Shown: positions 16,912-25,694, numbered from the stretch's first letter. The stretch is DNA of 64,000 nt from a bacterium (GCA_016708025.1 JADJGQ010000001.1:1364001-1428000), one strand, 5' to 3'. The notes: generated by a model not told the origin, from the sequence alone. Made by a program: numbers and translations.

Positions 16912-18311
16912 TCGTTACTATCCTTATCATGAATTGAATCTACAGTCCCATCTATAAGCTTCTGAAAATAGTCGCGAGCATACTGTTCAAGTATCTCGCG
17001 CCGATTATCTTCCGGATTATCCAGCACTCGCTCCATCAGGTGATTCAGCACCATTCCGACCGGCGGGCTGGGAAGAATATTGAACATAGTCATAATGTCG
17101 TTGCCGGAGAGCGCGAGATCACCAAGCCCAAAGGGGGGCTTTTTGGCCAACTCAGACTTGATCTCCGATTCAAACTGGTCGACATCCTCGGTCCTTCCTC
17201 CCATCCCCTGCCCGGCCACATCGGCCCGTCGCAGGTCAAGGAGATCCCAGATCAGGTCTGTCCCGACCTTTTTCACCAACCGTCGAAGTCCCTTGTCGGA
17301 GACTGCGGTCGTAAACATATGCCGCTCGACTAGCGTCGATACTTCTTTCGTCAGGTCATTGGAGAAGCGAAGTCTCCGCATGATATCGCGAGCGGATTTC
17401 GCTCCACCGATCTCATGCCCATAAAACGTCGCACGGTCCCCTTCGTCGGAGACGCGTCGATGTTGTGGCTTTCGTATATCATGGAATAGCGCCGCCAATC
17501 GAAGTCGCAACGACGGCTTGGCGGCATCGAGAACGTGCAAAGTATGCTCGAATACATCGTACTTGTGGTATGGTCCCGGTTGCGAGACGCCAACACAGGC
17601 TTCCAACTCCGGCAGGATATGCTTGAGCAAACCGGTTGTCTGCATAATCCTGAATCCATCAGAAGGTTTCTCTGCGCGCTCCAGAAGTTTCGTCAGCTCG
17701 TCAGCGATCCGTTCGGCAGAGACTGTCTTTATCAATTCCGCATGCTCGCGAATCGCTCGAAACGTCTCCGGCTCGATCATGAAATTGAACCGTGCGGCAA
17801 ACTGCACCGCCCGCAACATGCGAAGTGGATCTTCCACAAACGACTGCGGCGAAGTCATCCGAATAGTGCGATTCTGCAGGTCAACCTGACCATGCAGTGG
17901 ATCGACCAATTGCTCGTTCTCTAGCGATAAAGCCATCGCATTGATCGTGAAATCTCGGCGAATCAGGTCATCTTCGACCGGAATGTCCGGGTCGAACGAG
18001 ACCTCAAAATCCTTGTGTCCGACACCGGTGGAATGCTCGCGGCGCGGCAGCGCGATATCAAACGTGTACTGATTTCCTTGACGGAATTGGGTAAACTTGA
18101 TAACGCCGAAAGAACGGCCAACCAGGTCGACTCGTCCGTATTGTTTGAGAATGGACGTGAGAGCGTCGTAATGAATGCCTGTCACCAGATAGTCGCGGTC
18201 CTTGACGACCGTGCCTGCTTGCAGGAATCGGTCGCGCACCGCGCCACCAACTTCATAAATGCGACCCGCGCGTAAGATATCGTCGATCGCGTCCTGTGAC
18301 AGTCTACACAT
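16908..18311 (-). CDS. CCA tRNA nucleotidyltransferase / poly(A) polymerase family protein with HD domain
   Basis: A class II nucleotidyltransferase that probably adds or repairs the 3' CCA of tRNA. The N-terminal head shows GGAVRDRFL and the metal-binding pair in KDRDYLVTG, then RRDFTINAMA and ED-PLRMLRAVQFAARF. The middle is the CCA-type helical body; the C-terminal half has an HD phosphohydrolase domain (ALFHDIRKPQ). ATG at 18309-18311 is used; an in-frame TTG at 18315-18317 overlaps the carbamate kinase stop. Flanking genes are metabolic (arcC, sucC), so the overlaps reflect operon compaction rather than a shared pathway. Confidence 0.88.
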   Translation of the reverse strand: MCRLSQDAIDDILRAGRIYEVGGAVRDRFLQAGTVVKDRDYLVTGIHYDALTSILKQYGRVDLVGRSFGVIKFTQFRQGNQYTFDIALPRREHSTGVGHKDFEVSFDPDIPVEDDLIRRDFTINAMALSLENEQLVDPLHGQVDLQNRTIRMTSPQSFVEDPLRMLRAVQFAARFNFMIEPETFRAIREHAELIKTVSAERIADELTKLLERAEKPSDGFRIMQTTGLLKHILPELEACVGVSQPGPYHKYDVFEHTLHVLDAAKPSLRLRLAALFHDIRKPQHRRVSDEGDRATFYGHEIGGAKSARDIMRRLRFSNDLTKEVSTLVERHMFTTAVSDKGLRRLVKKVGTDLIWDLLDLRRADVAGQGMGGRTEDVDQFESEIKSELAKKPPFGLGDLALSGNDIMTMFNILPSPPVGMVLNHLMERVLDNPEDNRREILEQYARDYFQKLIDGTVDSIHDKDSNE

Positions 18312-18313
18312 AC

Positions 18314-19276
18314 TCAATCTGGTACGATCCGTGTTCCTGCCTCGCCGACAACTGCCTTGCGGGCATTGCGGAACGAGGTGATAGTCACCATCTCGCCGCC
18401 ATCTTCAATGAACTTGATAGCGGCAAGTATCTTCGGCCCCATTGAACCGGCCGGGAAGTGACCATCGGCGTAATATTTCTTCAACTCCGAGAGCTTTACA
18501 TGCTCCAGTATCTTCTGGTCCGGTTTGTTGAAATTGATCGCGACATTGTCCACCGAGGTAAGGATCGACAATATACCTGCTCCGATCTCTTTCGCGAGTA
18601 CAGCCGAGCCAAGGTCTTTGTCGATCACCGCATCCATACCTTCGAGCAGCCCGCGTTTGTCGATGAAAACCGGAATGCCACCACCGCCTCCGGCGATGAC
18701 TATGGTGCCGCTGTCGACAAGCGTCTTGATCGTTCCCGCCTCAATCGCGGTCTGCGGCATCGGTGACGGCACCACTCGGCGCCAGCCGCGATTTCCATCC
18801 TGCTTCATCTGCCAGTCGCGCGTCTCAGAGAATATTTTAGCGTCCTCTTCGGTGTAAAACTGGCCAATGTACTTAGTGGGGTTCTTAACCGCCGGGTCAT
18901 GTTCATCCACCAACATCTGGGTGATGATAGTGACCACGGGACGGTTGATCCCCTCGAGTTTCAGTCGATTCTGCAACGACTGCTCGATCATATACCCCAT
19001 CCCCCCTTCGGTGTCTGCCACCAGCACACCCAGCGGAAGGATAGGCGCTTTGCCTCTGGCCAGTTCAACTCTCAAGAGACAGTTGCCGACCTGTGGTCCA
19101 TTGCCGTGAGTCACGACAAGATGGTAACCGTCACGCGCCAACTCGATTATCCCATCAAGGGATGATCGCGTGTTGGCGAACTGATTGGCGATGGTATCTT
19201 CCTGGCCCGGTAAGGTGATCGCGTTGCCGCCCAGCGCGATGACAGCAGTCCTGCTTTTCGATTGCTTCGAGTTCAC
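18314..19276 (-). CDS. arcC: carbamate kinase
   Basis: Transfers phosphate between carbamoyl phosphate and ADP, yielding ATP in the catabolic direction. The 320-aa protein has ALGGNAI, VTHGNGPQVGNCLLR, the IAGGGGGIPVF substrate loop, VIDKDLGSAVLA and FPAGSMGPKI, all carbamate-kinase signatures of the amino-acid-kinase fold. The GTG start has a weak AGG 10 nt upstream. No arginine deiminase or ornithine carbamoyltransferase gene is nearby; the neighbour is a cyclic-2,3-diphosphoglycerate-synthetase-like gene. Source of carbamoyl phosphate is therefore unclear. Confidence 0.94.
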   Translation of the reverse strand: MNSKQSKSRTAVIALGGNAITLPGQEDTIANQFANTRSSLDGIIELARDGYHLVVTHGNGPQVGNCLLRVELARGKAPILPLGVLVADTEGGMGYMIEQSLQNRLKLEGINRPVVTIITQMLVDEHDPAVKNPTKYIGQFYTEEDAKIFSETRDWQMKQDGNRGWRRVVPSPMPQTAIEAGTIKTLVDSGTIVIAGGGGGIPVFIDKRGLLEGMDAVIDKDLGSAVLAKEIGAGILSILTSVDNVAINFNKPDQKILEHVKLSELKKYYADGHFPAGSMGPKILAAIKFIEDGGEMVTITSFRNARKAVVGEAGTRIVPD

Positions 19277-19295
19277 TGGTTATACGCCTGGATGA

Positions 19296-19321
19296 GCGGG
19301 CAATGATTGACCATTGCCCGC
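19296..19321 (-). terminator. 10-bp hairpin between the cpgS-like gene and carbamate kinase
   Basis: A perfect inverted repeat (19296-19305 with 19312-19321, 6-nt loop) 15 nt past the stop of the cpgS-like gene. No U-run follows on the minus strand, so it may only attenuate or process the transcript. Confidence 0.4.
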
Positions 19322-19335
19322 ATCCCACATCCGTG

Positions 19336-20697
19336 TTAGCGCTTTTTCCCTTTCGCGCCGGCCTTTTTCGTCTTGAACCCGAATTTCTGGCTGAGTACGG
19401 TCTCAAGATTCGGCGTACCGATCTCCTGCAGACTGTAGAAAACGCGGGCTGTCGGCTTATTGATCTTCACCAGACGGCTCAGATCGATCGGCGTGGCGAT
19501 CAACACCAGGTCGCACTTGGAACGATTGATCGTCGTCTCCAGATCTTTGACCTGCTTGTCACCATAACCCATCGCCGGAAGCAGTGTCCCGATATTCGGA
19601 TACTTCGTAAACGTATCAGAGATCGACTGCACCGTGAACGGCCGTGGGTCGACCAGTTCTGAAGCGCCGTACTTCTCGGCCGCCACGACGCCGGCGCCGT
19701 AGGTCATTTCACCGTGTGTCAGGGTCGGGCCATCCTCGACCACCAACACTCGCTTGCCACGGATCAGCTCTGGCTTGTCGACTTCGATCGGCGAGGCGCC
19801 ATCGATAACGATCGCATCCGGATTGTATTTGCGGATCGTCTCGCGAAGATAGGAGACATTCTCCGGCTCGGCAGAATCGATCTTGTTAATGAGAATACAG
19901 TCAGCCATCAGCAGATTGTTCTGACCGGGATAATAGCTGGTCTCATGGCCGGGGCGATGCGGATCAACCACGGTGATGTGAAAATCCGGGACATAAAACG
20001 GCATATCGTTGTTGCCGCCATCCCAGAGGACCACGTCGGCTTCTTTTTCAGCTTTGCGAATGATCTGCTCGTAATCAACACCGGCATATACCGTGACACC
20101 ATTGACGATATGCGGTTCGTACTCTTCGCGCTCTTCGATCGTGCATTTGTGCTTATCAAGATCCTTAAGCGAGGCAAACCGCTGGCACGCCTGAGCCGCC
20201 AGGTCACCGTACGGCATGGGGTGGCGGATCGCCACGACCTTCTTGCCCATCGCCTGCAATACTTCTGCCACCCTGCGAGTGGTCTGCGATTTGCCGGAAC
20301 CGGTACGAATGGCGCAGACCGCCACCACCGGCTTGGAGGATTTGATCATTGTCGGACGGCCACCTTCGAGCGCAAACCGAGCGCCGGTCGCCATCACATA
20401 CGCGGCTTTCTCCATGACATACTGATAGGAAACATCGGAATACGAGAAAATGACCTCGTCAATTCCATGCTTCTTCACCAGCCCAAGCAGTTCCTTTTCG
20501 TCGTGGATCGGGATTCCCTTGGGATAGAGCTTTCCGGCGAGTGCCGCCGGGTAGCGGCGCCCGTCGATATCCGGGATCTGGGTCGCGGTGAAAGCAACGA
20601 CCTCAACCGAGTCATTATCTCGGTAGAGCGTGTTGAAGTTATGGAAGTCGCGTCCGGCGGCTCCCATGATGATGATCTTTCTCTTTTTCGTCAGCAT
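19336..20697 (-). CDS. cyclic 2,3-diphosphoglycerate synthetase-like P-loop protein
   Basis: A 453-aa protein resembling archaeal cyclic 2,3-diphosphoglycerate synthetase and its bacterial relatives, also labelled predicted GTPases. Residues ~5-120 form a Rossmann-like N-domain (IIIMGAAGRDFHNFN). A P-loop follows (AIRTGSGKSQTTR), then WDGGNNDMPFYVPD, VVDPHRPGHE and ILINKIDSAEPEN, which is NKxD-like. The end is basic (KTKKAGAKGKKR). AGGAG lies 7 nt before the ATG. Related genes often lie next to carbamate kinase, as here, but I know of no demonstrated bacterial function; a nucleotide-dependent ligase is an inference. Confidence 0.75.
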   Translation of the reverse strand: MLTKKRKIIIMGAAGRDFHNFNTLYRDNDSVEVVAFTATQIPDIDGRRYPAALAGKLYPKGIPIHDEKELLGLVKKHGIDEVIFSYSDVSYQYVMEKAAYVMATGARFALEGGRPTMIKSSKPVVAVCAIRTGSGKSQTTRRVAEVLQAMGKKVVAIRHPMPYGDLAAQACQRFASLKDLDKHKCTIEEREEYEPHIVNGVTVYAGVDYEQIIRKAEKEADVVLWDGGNNDMPFYVPDFHITVVDPHRPGHETSYYPGQNNLLMADCILINKIDSAEPENVSYLRETIRKYNPDAIVIDGASPIEVDKPELIRGKRVLVVEDGPTLTHGEMTYGAGVVAAEKYGASELVDPRPFTVQSISDTFTKYPNIGTLLPAMGYGDKQVKDLETTINRSKCDLVLIATPIDLSRLVKINKPTARVFYSLQEIGTPNLETVLSQKFGFKTKKAGAKGKKR

Positions 20698-20905
20698 ACT
20701 ACTACTCCTGCTACTGGCTAAACGTTACCAAACTGTCAGTGGTCGGTCGAACAAGGCTGAGCGACCTAGATCGATGACGACTGCCAGATGTAACGGATCA
20801 GGTAGCAGGGGATCTGATGGTGCGAAGCGCCGATCATATCATTCCCTCACAGCTCTGGTCCGATACCACGTTCCCTGTTCCTATCGTAATCCTCTGTTTC
20901 CCGAA

Positions 20906-22402
20906 TCAGTCCGCGTTGTCGATCTGTGCACGCTGGATCGTTCCGGAGAAATCAACATAGATCGACTTCCACTCGGAAAAGACATCGAGCGCCGCAGTCG
21001 CCGCTTCACGATGACCGTTACCCGTCTCCTTTGTCCCACCAAACGGCAGGTGTGTCTCGGCGCCGATCGTCGGGGCGTTGACATAGAAGATCCCGGTATA
21101 GACATCGCGCATGGCCACGTAGGCTTTGTTGACATCGCGAGTATAGATCGAGGCCGACAAGCCATACGGCGTATCATTGGCCAATTCGATCGCTTCTTCA
21201 AATGTGCTGAACGTACCCATACCGAGCACCGGCCCGAAGATCTCTTCTTTCCAGATCCGCATATTGCGAGTCACCCCTGAGAAAACGGTCGGCTGGACAA
21301 AGTACCCTTTGTCATACGCGCCGCCCGTAAGGCGATTGCCGCCACATTCCAGCTTGGCGCCATCCGCTTTGCCGATCTCTACATATTTCAGCACAGTCTC
21401 TAGCTGAGACTGGTTAACCACCGGACCCATCTGAACGGAATCCTCGAGGCCATTTCCAACTTTGATCCCCTTGGCTTTTTCAACCAACATGGCAGTGAAT
21501 TTGGCCGCAATGTCCTTATGCATGATGACACGGCTGGTCGCAGTGCAACGCTGGCCGGAAGTACCAAACGCACCCCACAGAACGCCTTCAGCCGCCAGGC
21601 TGAGATCGGCATCTTCCATGATGATGATGACGTTTTTACCGCCCATCTCCAGACAGAGATGCTTGAATTTCGGCGCACACGCCACGGAGACTTTGCGACC
21701 GATCTCGGTCGAACCGGTAAAGGAGACGATCCGCACCCTATCGTCGTTCATCAACGCATCGCCGACCGACCCACCCGGACCAGTGACCATGTTGACGACA
21801 CCAGGCGGCACTCCTTCTTCCTCACACGCCTTCATCAGATTGACAACCGACATTGGCGTATCAGTTGCCGGTTTGATGACGATGGTATTACCGCAAATCA
21901 GAGCGGGCATCATCTTCCAGGACGGAATCGCCATGGGGAAATTCCACGGCGTAATGAAGCCGCAGACGCCCACAGGCTGGCGGACCGTCATGTTAAACTT
22001 ATTAGGAAGCTCCGAGGGAGTCGTCATGCCGAACAGGCGACGGCCTTCGCCCGCCATGTAATAGGTCATGTCAATCGCTTCCTGAACATCGCCGCGAGTT
22101 TCGATCAGGATCTTCCCCATCTCGCGGGTCATATCGCGGGAGTATTGTTCTTTGTTGGCTGTCAGCCGTGCAGCCACACGATACAATATCTCACCGCGCT
22201 TCGGCGCGGGGACCAGACGCCATTTCTTGTAAGCCTCTGATGCGGCATCTACCGCCGCCTTAACATCGGCGGGAGTTGATTTCTGGAAAATGCCGATCAC
22301 GTCATCATGATTGGCAGGATTGAGATTCTCAAATGTTTGCCCGGAAGATGAAGCAACCCAGGCGCCGTTAATGTAATTCTTGTAAACAGTGACGCTGCTC
22401 AT
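20906..22402 (-). CDS. NAD(P)-dependent aldehyde dehydrogenase
   Basis: An aldehyde dehydrogenase of 498 aa that oxidises an aldehyde to the acid. It carries TPWNFPMAIPSWKMMPAL, the NAD-site FTGSTEIGRKV, the catalytic Glu in LEMGGKN and Cys in GQRCTAT, then EEIFGPVL and the C-terminal PFGGTKETGNGHRE. The last resembles 2-oxoglutarate-semialdehyde and related dehydrogenases, but substrate cannot be fixed from sequence. The ATG at 22400-22402 has AGGAG at 8 nt; an upstream GTG at 22409-22411 is too close to that site. A sigma70-type promoter and a CRP-like palindrome lie upstream. Confidence 0.92.
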   Translation of the reverse strand: MSSVTVYKNYINGAWVASSSGQTFENLNPANHDDVIGIFQKSTPADVKAAVDAASEAYKKWRLVPAPKRGEILYRVAARLTANKEQYSRDMTREMGKILIETRGDVQEAIDMTYYMAGEGRRLFGMTTPSELPNKFNMTVRQPVGVCGFITPWNFPMAIPSWKMMPALICGNTIVIKPATDTPMSVVNLMKACEEEGVPPGVVNMVTGPGGSVGDALMNDDRVRIVSFTGSTEIGRKVSVACAPKFKHLCLEMGGKNVIIIMEDADLSLAAEGVLWGAFGTSGQRCTATSRVIMHKDIAAKFTAMLVEKAKGIKVGNGLEDSVQMGPVVNQSQLETVLKYVEIGKADGAKLECGGNRLTGGAYDKGYFVQPTVFSGVTRNMRIWKEEIFGPVLGMGTFSTFEEAIELANDTPYGLSASIYTRDVNKAYVAMRDVYTGIFYVNAPTIGAETHLPFGGTKETGNGHREAATAALDVFSEWKSIYVDFSGTIQRAQIDNAD

Positions 22403-22449
22403 GGCGCACACTCCTATGCATCAATGTGTCATGGCCGGACGCTGCGCGT

Positions 22450-22465
22450 TGTGAATAATTTCACA
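22450..22465 (-). promoter_or_regulatory. CRP-like operator TGTGA-N6-TCACA
   Basis: A 16-bp site with perfect arms TGTGAA and TTCACA around TAAT, matching the CRP-family consensus spacing. It lies downstream of the predicted transcription start of the aldehyde dehydrogenase gene, a position where a bound regulator would repress. Confidence 0.5.
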
Positions 22466-22484
22466 GCGAATCGGCGGAAGCGCT

Positions 22485-22512
22485 AATATACCGCTTAATC
22501 GGTCGTTGTCAA
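22485..22512 (-). promoter_or_regulatory. sigma70 promoter of the aldehyde dehydrogenase gene
   Basis: On the minus strand: TTGACA (22512-22507), 16-nt spacer, TATATT (22490-22485). Predicted start near 22478, leaving a ~75-nt leader that contains the CRP-like palindrome. Confidence 0.7.
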
Positions 22513-22822
22513 CCGCTTTCGGGATTCGTCACCCCCCTCTTTCTTCTTGTGGTATAGTATGTTACATCAGGCGTGAAGACTCTCGTCATCCGCCCTTTCG
22601 ATAATTCTTTGCACTCGTCAACCTGGTCCCGTTCGGCGAATTTCCGTCGCCCCTCTTTCTCACTCGCCGTAATTCGTTCGCGAACTTAAGACTGCATGAT
22701 GAGCGGTGAGTCCATTGTGGACTGATGAAGTCGAATCCAGTCATTTCTAATGGGAGCGCGAAATACTAATTGATGGAAACCGTTCCGCGAACGTGTATAT
22801 TAGTGAAGGAACAGGAGGCGAA
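22513..22822. other. intergenic region between divergent genes, no gene seen
   Basis: This divergent spacer holds the upstream regions of the aldehyde dehydrogenase (minus) and the outer-membrane protein (plus). Apart from A/T-rich -10-like boxes (TATAGT near 22552, TATATT near 22795) without convincing -35 partners, I see no ORF, RNA gene or repeat. Confidence 0.5.
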
Positions 22823-23470
22823 GTGACATTCTTGCTATTGGTTGGCTGGTTGAGTTTGCCATTGGCGCCACTCAATCCGGTCGCACAGGATACGATCGCG
22901 GCAATGAATCTACACGTGACGGCTGGGATCACCAGCCCGAATGGCATTGTCTCGGCCAGCCCGGAAATCTCCTTCAAGTATGAATTCCGTCCCGCGCACC
23001 CCCTGATCGTGCGTTCCGAAGTCGATTTTCGGTTTGGATCGGTCGGAACCAGATTCTGGCCCGATGGCAAAGAGCAACCGGCGATGTATCTCGAGGGGAA
23101 TTATCGCACTGCCCTGCTGGCGGCCGACCTGCTCTACTATCGAGGAACGGATCATCTCACGGCCTACCTCGGCGTGGGCATAGTCCAGTCATTCAACGAA
23201 TTTGATGCCGACCAGCTTTCGCGAGATATCCTGAAAAGCCAATATGACATAGATAAGATCGATATGTCGCAGAAGATCGGCTACCGATTCACGCTCGGGC
23301 TCCGCTTCAATCGCTCATACGCGTTTGAAGTGGCGATCACTCAGATGGAGCCACACTTTGTGTTTGGCAGAGATTATGGTGACGGAACTTATTCCAAAGA
23401 AGAGGTCCCGACCCAGTTCAGTTCGTTTCGCTTCACCTTTGGCTACCTCTGGGAACTCAAGTCGCTTTAG
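22823..23470 (+). CDS. outer-membrane beta-barrel protein
   Basis: About 215 aa, with a signal peptide (MTFLLLVGWLSLPLAPLNPVAQ) and a strand-rich body: repeated alternation such as YLEGNYRTALLAADLLYYRG and YRFTLGLRFNRSYAFEVAI, ending in an aromatic/hydrophobic strand (FRFTFGYLWELKSL). It is a probable small outer-membrane barrel of unknown cargo. The GTG at 22823 is preceded by AGGAGG at 4-5 nt; the longer reading from 22793 would place that site inside the gene. The last 14 nt overlap the 3' end of the convergent DNA glycosylase gene. Confidence 0.7.
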   Translation: MTFLLLVGWLSLPLAPLNPVAQDTIAAMNLHVTAGITSPNGIVSASPEISFKYEFRPAHPLIVRSEVDFRFGSVGTRFWPDGKEQPAMYLEGNYRTALLAADLLYYRGTDHLTAYLGVGIVQSFNEFDADQLSRDILKSQYDIDKIDMSQKIGYRFTLGLRFNRSYAFEVAITQMEPHFVFGRDYGDGTYSKEEVPTQFSSFRFTFGYLWELKSL

Positions 23471-24083
23471 CCACTGGTTCGTTGGCCAGCGATCGCCAGA
23501 GATACAGACAGGCCACCGTCCGATACGGTTTCCACCTGACCGCAAACTTATCAAGCCGTTGGAGATTTCGTTTCCCGTACAACCGCATAACCGCGGTCTG
23601 AATCCCCTTATCTCCGGCCGCGAAGATATCCGATCTTCCCAAAACAAACATCAAGTACATTTGCGCTGACCACGGACCTATTCCCTTCACCTGCACCAGG
23701 TGTTCGGACACGTCATCATCGCACATCGATTCTATTCGCTTGAACGATACCACCCGTCCACTGACTTTCGCCGCCAGGTCGCGGACCGAGTTGGTTTTCG
23801 CCTGTGAAAGCCCAACCGATCGAAGTTGACTGTCCGTTAACTTTGCGATCTCACCGGGAGTAATTTTCCCTCTCGTCAATTCCTGCAACCGCTCGTAGAT
23901 CCGCGCCGCCACAATCGTTGAGAGCTGTTGACCGACAATGATCCGGGTCATTGAGGCGAATCCGTGAGGCATGGTCCTGACCAGGCCGGGGCCGTGTTGC
24001 TCGATCAGCAGTTTCATGACCGGGTCTGTTGAGGCGAGAGATCTCTCCGCCTCAGTATAGGTCGGGGTGTGTTGTTTCGGCAT
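23457..24083 (-). CDS. AlkA-type DNA-3-methyladenine glycosylase (HhH-GPD superfamily)
   Basis: Excises alkylated bases to start base-excision repair. The 208-aa sequence has the helix-hairpin-helix LVQVKGIGPWSAQMYLMF followed by the catalytic Asp in FAAGDKGIQTAV, the arrangement of AlkA enzymes. RIIVGQQLSTIVAARIYERL near the N-terminus is the usual damaged-base-pocket helix. It lacks the N-terminal AlkA_N domain of E. coli AlkA, as do many compact bacterial homologues. The 3' end overlaps the convergent barrel gene by 14 nt. Divergent from a small membrane-protein gene. Confidence 0.88.
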   Translation of the reverse strand: MPKQHTPTYTEAERSLASTDPVMKLLIEQHGPGLVRTMPHGFASMTRIIVGQQLSTIVAARIYERLQELTRGKITPGEIAKLTDSQLRSVGLSQAKTNSVRDLAAKVSGRVVSFKRIESMCDDDVSEHLVQVKGIGPWSAQMYLMFVLGRSDIFAAGDKGIQTAVMRLYGKRNLQRLDKFAVRWKPYRTVACLYLWRSLANEPVAKAT

Positions 24084-24209
24084 GCAACAATGTAATCGCT
24101 ACGTAATTCATAAACATCACTTTTTGCAGTCCATAATCGAGAATCCCGGCGAACCAATAGCCGGTTCACGGCGTTACAACGGGAAACCTCATTCATGGAA
24201 GGGATTTCA

Positions 24210-24554
24210 ATGCAGATCAACTACTGGGTAATGGCTTTGGGCGGATATATGATCATCATGGGCATACTCGGGTTCATCCGGACCGGTTCGCCTACCGCGC
24301 TTTATATCAACGGCGGTATCGCCCTGGTCACTGTATTGATTGGCTATTTCTGGGGACGCAATCTTGGGGGCGTTCTGGGACCGGTTGCGATCGGCTGGGT
24401 AGCGCTCAACAGCGTCCTGCTCGGTTATATGACATTCAAGCGGATCGCAGCACATGCTGAAACCCGCGCCGGCTCAGAATTCATTTTCGGGTCGATGGCG
24501 GTTTTTGCGGTAATTGTGCTGATTCTGCTTATTCGCCATCGATTCAGCAGCTGA
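24210..24554 (+). CDS. small TMEM14-like membrane protein
   Basis: 114 aa with four hydrophobic helices and short loops; the GFIRTGSPTALYINGGIALV segment resembles the glycine-rich second helix of the TMEM14 family. The ATG at 24210 has AAGGGA about 5 nt upstream; an ATG at 24195 lacks this. Its last 81 nt, which encode the final helix and C-terminus, overlap the 3' end of tgt on the opposite strand. Function is unknown. Confidence 0.65.
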   Translation: MQINYWVMALGGYMIIMGILGFIRTGSPTALYINGGIALVTVLIGYFWGRNLGGVLGPVAIGWVALNSVLLGYMTFKRIAAHAETRAGSEFIFGSMAVFAVIVLILLIRHRFSS

Positions 24555-25694
24555 TATCGCCCGCTCTGCGATCTTGTAGCGATCGAAGAATTCGCGTCGG
24601 AACGTATCGAACCGATGCTCTTCGATCGCTTTCCGTATACCGCGCATCAGGTTTTGCAGGAAGTAGCTGTTGTGATAGGTCGCCAGCACGAATCCAGTGA
24701 TCTCCCGCTGATTGTACAGATGGCGGATATAGGCGCGACTATATCGCTTACAGACCTTGCAGTCGCAGTATGGATCGAGCGGTGACTCATCCCTGGCAAA
24801 TTCAGCGTTTCGATAGACGATCTGCCCTTCCGAGGTAAACACATTCCCGGTCCGGGCATTTCTGGTCGGAAGGACACAATCAAACATGTCCACCCCGTAC
24901 GACACCGCCATCAGGATATCTTCAGGATACCCAACTCCCATCAAGTAGCGAGGCTTGTCTCCCGGAAGATACTGGATCGTGTGCGCCAGCATCTCTTCCA
25001 TCTCCTGCTTGCTCTCCCCCACTGACAAACCGCCGATAGCATTGCCGGGGAAATCAAGACTGACAATCTGTTCGGCCGAGACAGTTCGAAGATCCCTATA
25101 AACCGACCCCTGCACTATTCCGAAAAGGCTGATCTGCCGTCCTGATCTGGCAAGCAGATCCTGATGTTCGTCTTTGCATCGCTTCGCCCAATCAAACGTC
25201 CGGCGAACCCCTAGCTCCGCCAGATCATGATCAGCCGGGAACGGAACACACTGGTCGAACGCCATGATGATATCCGGCCCGATCGCATGCTCGATCTGCA
25301 TCACCTTCTCGGGTGAAAAGAAATGGCGTGAACCGTCAATGTGCGATTGGAACTCCACCCCTTCGTCGCTGATCTTGGCTATATCTCGCAGCGAAAAGAC
25401 CTGAAAGCCACCGGAGTCGGTCAAGGTCGGCTTATTCCAACCATTGAATTTGGCCAACCCTCCCATCTGTTCGATGATATCTGTTCCCGGGCGCAGATAG
25501 AGATGATAGGTATTTCCCAGAATGATCTCAGCACCAATTGAATCAAGATCCTCGGAGGTCAAGGCCTTGACCGAGGCCGAGGTCCCAACCGGCATGAAAA
25601 CCGGCGTCTGCACATCCCCATGTGCGGTGTGCAAGACTCCGCGACGAGCTGAGCCATCGGTAGTGACGACTTCGTGAATGGCGTTCTTATCCAA
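24474..25694 (-). CDS. tgt: tRNA-guanine transglycosylase (queuine/preQ1 insertion)
   Basis: Exchanges G34 of GUN-anticodon tRNAs for preQ1, the base-exchange step in queuosine synthesis. Features: TPVFMPVGT, LTDSGGFQVFSL with the general-base Asp, FDCVLPTRNARTGN with the nucleophilic Asp, and the zinc set CxCxxC...H in CDCKVCKRYSRAYIRHL plus the later ATYHN. The 406-aa length includes a ~30-residue polar C-terminal tail beyond the usual ~375 aa, encoded opposite the TMEM14-like gene. TTG at 25692-25694 is chosen because it gives the usual N-terminus; it overlaps the radA stop by 8 nt. Confidence 0.95.
   Translation of the reverse strand: MDKNAIHEVVTTDGSARRGVLHTAHGDVQTPVFMPVGTSASVKALTSEDLDSIGAEIILGNTYHLYLRPGTDIIEQMGGLAKFNGWNKPTLTDSGGFQVFSLRDIAKISDEGVEFQSHIDGSRHFFSPEKVMQIEHAIGPDIIMAFDQCVPFPADHDLAELGVRRTFDWAKRCKDEHQDLLARSGRQISLFGIVQGSVYRDLRTVSAEQIVSLDFPGNAIGGLSVGESKQEMEEMLAHTIQYLPGDKPRYLMGVGYPEDILMAVSYGVDMFDCVLPTRNARTGNVFTSEGQIVYRNAEFARDESPLDPYCDCKVCKRYSRAYIRHLYNQREITGFVLATYHNSYFLQNLMRGIRKAIEEHRFDTFRREFFDRYKIAERAISAAESMANKQNQHNYRKNRHRPENEF

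Noticed and set aside
19714..20721. Long open frame opposite the cpgS-like gene
   Set aside because: It is the antisense shadow of a recognised protein; its translation is Arg/His-rich without family resemblance.
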